Source: an uncultured Emergencia sp. (GTDB taxonomy: Bacteria; Bacillota; Clostridia; Peptostreptococcales; Anaerovoracaceae). From it: a DNA stretch of 29,093 bases. The stretch spans positions 1 to 29,093 of the forward strand of contig CALLDR010000124.1 in assembly GCA_937997955.1 (NCBI GenBank), written 5' to 3'. Positions 23,304-29,093 of this stretch are shown here, in pieces. Every line of letters begins with the position of its first letter. Within the stretch, counting starts at the first letter, position 1. Both the position numbers and the translations under genes were made by a program. Under the pieces are notes generated by a model. The model was not told the origin of the DNA. It searched no databases and saw only the letters and a list, made by a program, of their open reading frames with translations.

Positions 23304-24716
23304 TTATTTCAGACCGGCTCTTTCCTTGAATCTTTCAACGGAATTGATCTTAATGCCGAGAACTTCCTGGATCCTGAACTTGGCTTCCATACCTGCGTTG
23401 GCCTCAGCGCACGGTTCTACGTGAGCCAGTCCCAGTCCCAGTTCTTCTCTCTTGTCGTTCATGATAACGACGTCGCATAATTCTTCCACTGATACGCCAA
23501 GCTTCTCTGCTACGTATGCCTTCGCCTCGTTGATTTTCATCTTCTTGGCCAGCTGCAGCCGCATTACCAGATCTCCGGCAGTGCGGACGCCGCCCATACC
23601 TGCAGCAAGAGCGTGTGTAGCTTCAGCTCCCAGCGGGTCGCCTACGCCTATCTACAATCCGTCTACCTTGCCGATCTCGATCAGGCATTTATCCGCTCTG
23701 GATACGACATCGGAAGGAAGATTTTCTACCATAGGGATACCGCATACGCCCATACCCGCGTTGGCGTGTACCGGAATGTTGGCCACATCTGTGCACGCTC
23801 TGATGAAGGTGCAGACTCTCGCGATATTCCACGGGAAGGATTTGTTGCAGTTGGTGTTCACTACTGCCCCGAAAATGCTGGCGCCGGCTTCCTCAACGAC
23901 TTTGACCTGCTTGTGCGGATACAGCCCCGCCAGTCTGGTCCCGTTGTACTTCAGCTTGCCGTGCATACCCAGGACGAATTCACCGGCCATGCCGATCTCT
24001 ACCGGCATATCAGGGAACTTCTCTCTGATGATCTCGCAGGCCTTCAGGGCTGCCAGCAGATCGGCGTCTCCGGCCGCGCCGGAGGTATCCAGCATGAAGC
24101 CGTCCGCGCCTACGTCGTTCATCTGTTCCGCCACGTAGACGATGTCTCTGACCGCGTGGTCCACGGCTTCCTCCTGAGCCGCCATGGCTTCTTTGATCTT
24201 GCCCTCCGGCAGCAGAACCGCCCAGTTGTCTACAGGGCCGTCCGGCTTGGTGTAGAAGCCCAGGTTCGGCATCGCGCCGTAGAACAGCGGCATGGTGTTC
24301 TTTGTCAAAGCCTGTTTCAGCACGGTAGCCTCTCTCTTGGCTACGCCTTTGACCGTCTTATAGTTATAGTCGCTGTATCCGATGTCCACCGAATCCGCGC
24401 CCAGCACTCTTTCATGGATCAGCGCGTTGGTATCTCTGGAAGTGGAGACGCCGCACTTTGTGCTGATCTTATCGGATCCGGAGTCGTTGGAAGTTACGAT
24501 CTCCATGCCCGGCTCAACGCCTACGATGTTGCCGCGCATGGTCACGATCTCAAAGATTTTCTCTGCATCTTCCTTTGACAGCGGATCGATCTTTCCTCTC
24601 AGAACCGCATCGTCGATACCGGCCTGGATATCGGCTCTGATCTCTTCTTCTGTCATATAGACCGGCGAACCGTCGCCCATACGAGTGAAGAATTTCTTCT
24701 GATCGCTCATGTTCAT
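23304..24716 (-). CDS. mtbB: MtbB, dimethylamine:corrinoid methyltransferase with one pyrrolysine codon
   Basis: Two collinear frames joined by one in-frame TAG at 23652-23654 make a 470-residue protein. Residues 1-354 (FTRMGDGSPVYMTEEEIRAD near the start) and 356-470 (IGVGDPLGAEATHALAAGMGGVR...) flank pyrrolysine at 355, matching Pyl356 in Methanosarcina barkeri MtbB, which has about the same length. The enzyme transfers one methyl group from dimethylamine to the corrinoid protein, releasing monomethylamine; the Pyl imine activates the substrate. The ATG at 24714-24716 is only three bases from AAAGGAG; the ATG two codons on (24708-24710) is better spaced. Ends in TAA. Confidence 0.96.
23652..23654 (-). 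other. Pyrrolysine codon (UAG) in mtbB
   Basis: TAG read as pyrrolysine 355. The context KVDGL-Pyl-IGVGDPLG matches the conserved MtbB context, the downstream frame is homologous to the MtbB C-terminus, and the decoding tRNA and synthetase are in the same operon. Confidence 0.96.
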
Positions 24717-24740
24717 ATGCTCCTTTCTGCGTTAACGGAT

Positions 24741-26225
24741 CTATTTTTTCTTGGCTTCAAACTTAGCTAATTCCTCTGCCTCTTCTTCCCCTTCCACTAC
24801 GATGTCATGAATCCTCTTCTTCACATCTTCCGGAAGCGGTTCAGGCTTGTAATTTTCTAAGATATCGATGGCCTTGGCTCTGGTGGCTTCGGTCATCGTC
24901 ATCGCGCCCTTCTTTTCCCAGGTCTCTCTCTGTGTGCGGTCGATGTACTGGGTGGTGGACAGCTCCTGTCTCATGTATTTTCTGGTATGCTTCTGCGCTA
25001 AGTAATTGTTGGCAGGTCCTACTGCCTTAATTACGTCCAGAGCGATGGTGTCGTCGTTTACTGGAATACCCTGAAGAATCCTCCTCGTCATCCTCACGAT
25101 TTCCGCGTCGCACAACAGCTGTTCGTAGCTCATTGTCATACCCATTTCCATCATACCCATGCCGTAGATGACGTTGCTTCCGGTCAGAGCCGGCAGCATG
25201 TTGGTCATCGTCTTCTCGTGACCCAACTGTACGTCAAAGCATTTGCCGTCCGCCTACGTGCCGCCTACGTTGGTAGGTATCCCGTAGTAATGTCCCAGCT
25301 GGCCTACAGCCGCCGAACACATGGCGTGCTCAGGGGCTCCAACCGGTGACTGCGCTGTCTTCATATCCATGATGGTGGTGGAAGAGCCGTACAGGATCGG
25401 GTTGCCCGGATTCACGATCTGAGCCAGTACGATGCCGCCCAGGATCTCCGCGTTGGTGCAGACCAGAGTGCCTGCCAGCGTCGCCGGCGTGGTCGCGCCG
25501 CACAGTCCCATGGACAGAATGTCGATCGGCAGACCGTGTCTGGCCGACAAGATGATGATGCTGGTCTCGTTTTCGTTGATCTCCAGCGGGCTGTTCGGGC
25601 ACGCGCCCATGGCCACGATCGGTCTTTCCCGCAGCTTGTCATAGCCTCCCTGAATGATGGCGGCCATATCGATGAATCTCTGAGTATTCTTGACGCCTTC
25701 CAGGTCGTGGGCGAAGTTCTTGGTCAGGTTGTTGAACACCACCTCCGCCTCATGAAGGGATCTCACCTTCTGGTTTACGTCGCCGGCGGTGACGGCGATG
25801 GAGAATACGTCAATTTCAGGGATCGCGTCGATAAATCTGGCTACGTTGCCCAGGTCTTCCTTAGTGGATTCTCTCAGCTCACCGGTGTACGGGTCAAAGA
25901 TGAATACGCCTGTGCCGAAGTTCTTGTACGCGACTTTTTTACCGCCGATCAAAGTGTCCTTGTCCGGGGTTCTTCCGCAAAGGGTGAATTCCGGCGGGCA
26001 TTTCTCGATGGCGTCATTGACGAGATTACGAGGGAACTTCACTCTGTCGTTCTCGTAGTCCACTTCGCAGCCGGCTCCGGCCAGAATGTCCAGAGCCTCC
26101 TTGCCGTGCATCTGCAGACCGTAGTCCTCCATCAGCTGCAGGGTGGCTTCATGGAGGGCGTCGAGATCTTCATTGGTCAGAATGTTGTAACCCGTAATGT
26201 CAGTTTCGTGTGTGAATTTAGCCAT
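24741..26225 (-). CDS. mttB: MttB, trimethylamine:corrinoid methyltransferase with one pyrrolysine codon
   Basis: One in-frame TAG at 25254-25256 joins a 323-residue frame to a 170-residue one, for a total of 494 residues, the usual MttB size (about 495). The N-terminus (NILTNEDLDALHEATLQLMEDYG) and the conserved context NVGGT-Pyl-ADGKCFDVQ identify Pyl-type MttB rather than the Pyl-less MttB family members (MtgB, MtpB, MtcB), which lack the residue. It demethylates trimethylamine to dimethylamine, methylating MttC. ATG 26223-26225 after GAGAGGT. Its own stop is also TAG (24741-24743), with TAA two codons further on. Confidence 0.97.
25254..25256 (-). other. Pyrrolysine codon (UAG) in mttB
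   Basis: TAG read as pyrrolysine 324, in the context VGGT-Pyl-ADGK. M. barkeri MttB has Pyl at 334. The frame continues uninterrupted for 170 codons to the terminal TAG. Confidence 0.97.
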
Positions 26226-26360
26226 TACTCAATTACCTCTCTACCTTTTTTCTTATTCTTTTACTTTTTTCTTATCTTTTGCTTGTTTGCTTGCTTTTTC
26301 CTGCCTCTTCTGCTCGCCTTCGCTTTTCTGTCGGGAAGGCTCCGGCTTTTTTGGCAGGGC

Positions 26361-27008
26361 TTACAGCTGCTCGATCCAGTTCATGATGAAGTTTACGGTA
26401 TCGGACGCGTCTTCGCAGTAAGCGTCCGCGCCGATCTTCTCGGCCCAGCGGTTGGTCACAGGCGCGCCGCCGACCATGGTCTTCACCTTGTCTCTGATGC
26501 CGGCTTCCTTCAGAGCTTCCTCGATGTCCTTCTGAACGGTCATCGTTGTCGTCAGCAGAGCGGAGCTTCCTACGAACTCAGCGTTGTGCTCGATGGCAGC
26601 GTCTACGAAGTTCTGCGCCGGAACTTCTCTTCCCAGGTCGATAACCTCTACGCCGTTGGTCTTGACCAGAGATGCCACGATGCCTTTGCCAATATCATGT
26701 ACGTCGCCTTCCACCGTGCCGATGACCAGCGTGCCTGCGGATTTCACTTCGCTCATATCCATCTTGCCTTCGATCTCGGCGCTGACAGTCTTCATAACCT
26801 CTGTAGCGAAGATCAGCTCCGGCAGGAAGATCTCGCCCATTCCGAACAGGTCTCCCAGCTCTTTCATGCCTGCGCTGTATCCGTTGCTGAGCAGCTCGAC
26901 CAGGTCAATGCCTTCCGCTTCCGCGTCTGCCAGGGCTTCCATAGCCATATCTTCATCAGCTTCAACGATTGACTGCTTTGCAGCTTCCATGATAGCTTCT
27001 TTGCTCAT
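26361..27008 (-). CDS. mttC: MttC-like corrinoid protein
   Basis: A 215-residue corrinoid protein with a helical cap (about 1-88) and a B12-binding domain with D102-V-H104-D-I-G107, GSSALLTTTM and GGAPVTNRWAEKIGA. His104 is the predicted cobalt ligand. It is the first gene of the operon and directly precedes mttB, so it probably accepts the methyl group of trimethylamine. ATG 27006-27008 follows GGAGGT. It resembles the second corrinoid protein (mtbC) throughout, suggesting duplication. Ends TAA, followed by a 135-base A/G-rich leader to mttB. Confidence 0.93.
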   Translation of the reverse strand: MSKEAIMEAAKQSIVEADEDMAMEALADAEAEGIDLVELLSNGYSAGMKELGDLFGMGEIFLPELIFATEVMKTVSAEIEGKMDMSEVKSAGTLVIGTVEGDVHDIGKGIVASLVKTNGVEVIDLGREVPAQNFVDAAIEHNAEFVGSSALLTTTMTVQKDIEEALKEAGIRDKVKTMVGGAPVTNRWAEKIGADAYCEDASDTVNFIMNWIEQL

Positions 27009-27314
27009 AATATTTACCTCCGAATTTTCTTTTACATAGACTTTTCATTCGATACTCACATTGTACAGGTTTTGCCGAGATTGGGTATATAGACCTTTTT
27101 AGAAAATTTAGTAATATTTTTTGCCGCTGTTCTATCCCGGCAGCCGGCGCCCCGCTCCTGAAAAAGGCCCGTGATTCCTGCCGCTCAAAATTCTGTCTAT
27201 TGTTTTTTCATGCCTGCCGTGATATAATGCGAAGTAGATTTTTGACCAAAAAATAGTACAATTTTTATATCATCTTTTCTATCATCGACGCACTTTGCAA
27301 GGAGGGGTCCTACT
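27009..27314. promoter_or_regulatory. Divergent control region between mttC and the PocR/AraC regulator
   Basis: This 306-base region has no gene. Plus strand: TTGTTT (27200-27205), 17 bases, then TATAAT (27223-27228) with extended TG, a good promoter for the regulator. Minus strand: only a lone TACAAT (plus 27060-27065) with no good -35, as expected for an activator-dependent operon promoter. Similar TAGAYYTTT motifs occur at 27037-27047, 27090-27102 and 27235-27245 and may be regulator sites. Confidence 0.6.
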
Positions 27315-28631
27315 ATGAAAAATTTCGTCATTCCGAATCTGGAAAGCTCTACCCCGGAGAAACTGTCAGAATACCTGATCGCCTCCATCGAGGCCTTTTC
27401 AGAAACCACCGGCATCCCTGTAACCTATTTCAACGGAAAAAACGAAGTGATCCAGGAGTTCAAGAAAGATGATAAGATATGCAACATCTTCGCGGTCTAC
27501 ACCGACTGCGACAGCATGTGCCGCCGAAATCTGTCATCTGCCGGCTCCTTCGCTTCCCGTCTGGGCGAACCCTATATCTTCCTGTGCAAGGCCGGACTCG
27601 CCAACATCGCCGTATCTCTCATCATCGACGAGGTCATCGCCGGATATTTCATCGTCGGTCCCATCGTCATGGGCGAGCTGCGCGCCAGCACGACCCGCAG
27701 CTTTTCCGCCCTGAACAACCTCAGCGACGTATCTCTGTCCATGGCGAAAATGTTTGCCGGCAAGATGAAGGTCTATCAGCCCAACCAGATATCCCAGCTG
27801 GCGCTTTTGTTCTACAACTGCGTCGTATCCGCCACAGCCGGCTCCAACGAGTACAACCTTCTGCGGAATCAGTACAGTGAACAAAATCTGATCAATCAGA
27901 ACATCCAGCACTACAAACGGGAGCACGCCTCCATGGAATACCCCTACGATCTGGAAAAGGAGCTGATCGTCAGCGTCAGAGACGGACAGGTGACGCGCTC
28001 CAAGGCCCTGGTCACCAGCATGCTGAACAGGTTTTCCATTCTGGAAGCGGGCAGCCTGGAAGGCATCAAGATCAAAGCCCTCTGGCTCTTCGCCATCATC
28101 GTCAAAACCGCCAGCGAAAGCGACAGCAACCTGAACCAGTCTCTGGATACAGACCTGGACATCATCAGCCGCATCAGCGAAACGGAAAGCTTTGCCGCCC
28201 TGACAGAGGTCTGCACAGGGCTCATCGAGCTGATCGCCCGCAACATGCTGACCTCCATCTACAAGGGCCGTTCTCAGATCGTGATCAAAGCGCTGCAGTT
28301 TATCAACAAGAATTTCAAGGAGAAGATCTCGCTGAAGGACATCGAGGCCAACCTCCACGTCAACGCCTCCTATTTTTCCACCCTCTTCAAGCAGGAAATG
28401 GGCGTCACCTTCACCGATTATCTCAACTCCCTGAAGGTGGAGCACGCCTGCAAGCTGCTGACTGAGACCAATCTGAGCATCATCGACATTTCCCTGTCCA
28501 CAGGCTTTGAAGATCAAAGCTATTTTACCAAGGTCTTCAAGAAAGCCAAGGGAGTCACGCCGAAGATGTACCGCAGCGCCAACGCCGCCGGCGAAAAAAG
28601 CGAAAAGGACAAAAAAGGCAGAGAGGAATAA
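27315..28631 (+). CDS. PocR-domain AraC-family transcriptional regulator
   Basis: A 438-residue regulator. Residues ~10-175 form a PocR-type sensory domain (a PAS/GAF-like ligand pocket) with ITGIPVTYFNGK-like start and the Cys-containing CDSMCRRNL and PYIFLCKAGLANIAVSLII segments. Residues ~330-430 are an AraC double helix-turn-helix (LKDIEANLHVNASYFSTLFKQEMG and IDISLSTGFEDQSYFTKVFKKAKGVTPKMYR). PocR itself activates propanediol and cobalamin genes in Salmonella. Here it is divergent from mttC and is the best candidate activator of the methylamine operon. RBS AAGGAGGGG before the ATG. Ends TAA; no terminator is visible. Confidence 0.92.
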   Translation: MKNFVIPNLESSTPEKLSEYLIASIEAFSETTGIPVTYFNGKNEVIQEFKKDDKICNIFAVYTDCDSMCRRNLSSAGSFASRLGEPYIFLCKAGLANIAVSLIIDEVIAGYFIVGPIVMGELRASTTRSFSALNNLSDVSLSMAKMFAGKMKVYQPNQISQLALLFYNCVVSATAGSNEYNLLRNQYSEQNLINQNIQHYKREHASMEYPYDLEKELIVSVRDGQVTRSKALVTSMLNRFSILEAGSLEGIKIKALWLFAIIVKTASESDSNLNQSLDTDLDIISRISETESFAALTEVCTGLIELIARNMLTSIYKGRSQIVIKALQFINKNFKEKISLKDIEANLHVNASYFSTLFKQEMGVTFTDYLNSLKVEHACKLLTETNLSIIDISLSTGFEDQSYFTKVFKKAKGVTPKMYRSANAAGEKSEKDKKGREE

Positions 28632-28689
28632 CCCCAAAAGATTGCCAAAATTCCCGTAGATTGTACGATATCGACCAATCGATGAAGGC

Positions 28690-28757
28690 TATAATTAGAT
28701 TATATCCAATACACATACACACGAAATCACTTAAAAAGTACACTTGATACGGGAGGA
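28690..28757 (+). promoter_or_regulatory. Possible promoter and RBS of the C_GCAxxG_C_C gene
   Basis: TATAAT at 28690-28695 lacks a good -35 at 17 bases; GGGAGGA at 28751-28757 is a strong ribosome-binding site for the ATG at 28765. The -10 call is tentative. Confidence 0.35.
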
Positions 28758-28764
28758 ATCGAAG

Positions 28765-29093
28765 ATGGAAAAGATGACACCAGAAAAAGCGGGCGCTTGT
28801 TTTGCCGGCGGAATTGACTGTTCACAGGTCGTATTCGGCCACGCGGCTGAACAGATCGGCATGGATAAGGACGAAGCGAGAAGAATCGCGGCTGCCTTCG
28901 GCGGCGGCATGTGGCACGGCGAGACCTGCGGCTGCATCGCCGGGGCTTTGATGGCCATCGGATACAAGTACGGCCACGCCCAGGAAGGCGATCAGGAGAC
29001 CAAAAACGTCATGCTGCAGAAGAAGGCCGCTTTCGAGGAAGCGTTCACAGCGAAGCGCGGTTCTCTGATCTGCCGGGAACTGCTGGGCTATGA
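28765..29093 (+). CDS. C_GCAxxG_C_C family protein (partial, runs off the right edge)
   Basis: The first 109 codons of a gene in frame from the ATG at 28765. The cysteine-rich start CFAGGIDCSQVVFGHAAE, then AFGGGMWHGETCGCIAGALMAIG, and a later Cys in GSLICRELLG fit the C_GCAxxG_C_C (DVU1555-like) family of probable redox or Fe-S proteins. These small proteins are often near metabolic redox operons in anaerobes; the biochemical function is unknown. It lies 133 bases after the regulator on the same strand. Confidence 0.85.
   Translation, partial: MEKMTPEKAGACFAGGIDCSQVVFGHAAEQIGMDKDEARRIAAAFGGGMWHGETCGCIAGALMAIGYKYGHAQEGDQETKNVMLQKKAAFEEAFTAKRGSLICRELLGY

Noticed and set aside
23304..24716. 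mtbB as two genes or a pseudogene broken by a nonsense mutation
   Set aside because: The TAG is at the known Pyl position, both halves are homologous to MtbB in one frame, and Pyl decoding genes are in the same operon.
24741..26225. mttB as a disrupted gene
   Set aside because: Same reasoning: TAG at the conserved Pyl site, a full-length downstream frame and local pylT/pylS.
27534..28637. Minus-strand open frame (367 codons) opposite the PocR/AraC regulator
   Set aside because: The plus frame has clear PocR and AraC domains, a promoter and a ribosome-binding site; the minus frame has none.

Overview
The window reads as part of the chromosome of an anaerobic, low-oxygen-lifestyle Bacillota (Clostridia-type) bacterium. 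The evidence is strong AGGAGG ribosome-binding sites, a Gram-positive-type LexA box, a split pyrrolysyl-tRNA synthetase (separate PylSc and PylSn, the bacterial arrangement) and bacterial corrinoid-activation proteins. I cannot name the species. Almost every gene is on the minus strand; lexA, the AraC-type regulator and the two edge fragments are on the plus strand.

Region 1 (1-7.7 kb): after the tail of a plus-strand gene, a ten-gene minus-strand operon (7622 to 297) encodes an Mrp/Mbh-type multisubunit cation/proton antiporter. It contains E, F, G, MbhD, an MbhE-MnhB fusion, C, three NuoL/M/N-like pump subunits and a 49-residue single-helix protein. No hydrogenase or dehydrogenase module is attached. 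It has a clear promoter (7658-7686) and terminator (223-295). lexA is divergent from it, with a LexA box over its promoter.

Region 2 (8.7-11.9 kb): a small unit of a LysO-like lysine exporter, a MoxR AAA+ ATPase and a CoxE-like VWA protein.

Region 3 (12.0-27.0 kb) is the core of the window: a co-directional run of about 15 kb that holds both a methylamine-methyltransferase pathway and the machinery to make and decode the amino acid it needs. In transcription order it is mttC, mttB, mtbB, mtbC, an MtbA-like methyltransferase fused to a thioredoxin-like domain, a MetH-activation-domain protein, a RACo/RamQ-like corrinoid activator, pylB, pylC, pylSc, pylD, tRNA-Pyl (CUA anticodon), a CobW-family GTPase, pylSn and a PadR-type regulator, closed by a terminator (12027-12073). 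mttB and mtbB are each interrupted by one in-frame UAG at the known pyrrolysine position. Read through, they give full-length 494- and 470-residue enzymes.

Region 4 (27.3-29.1 kb): a divergent PocR/AraC-family regulator, probably the activator of the methylamine operon, and the start of a C_GCAxxG_C_C family protein.

The most striking general observation is that UAG is also an ordinary stop in this window. It ends 9 of the 30 coding sequences whose stop is visible, including mttB, pylSc, pylD, the MtbA-like gene, padR, lexA and mrpD. At mrpD, readthrough would fuse two antiporter subunits in frame. Pyrrolysine insertion here must therefore be conditional, leaky or context-dependent.
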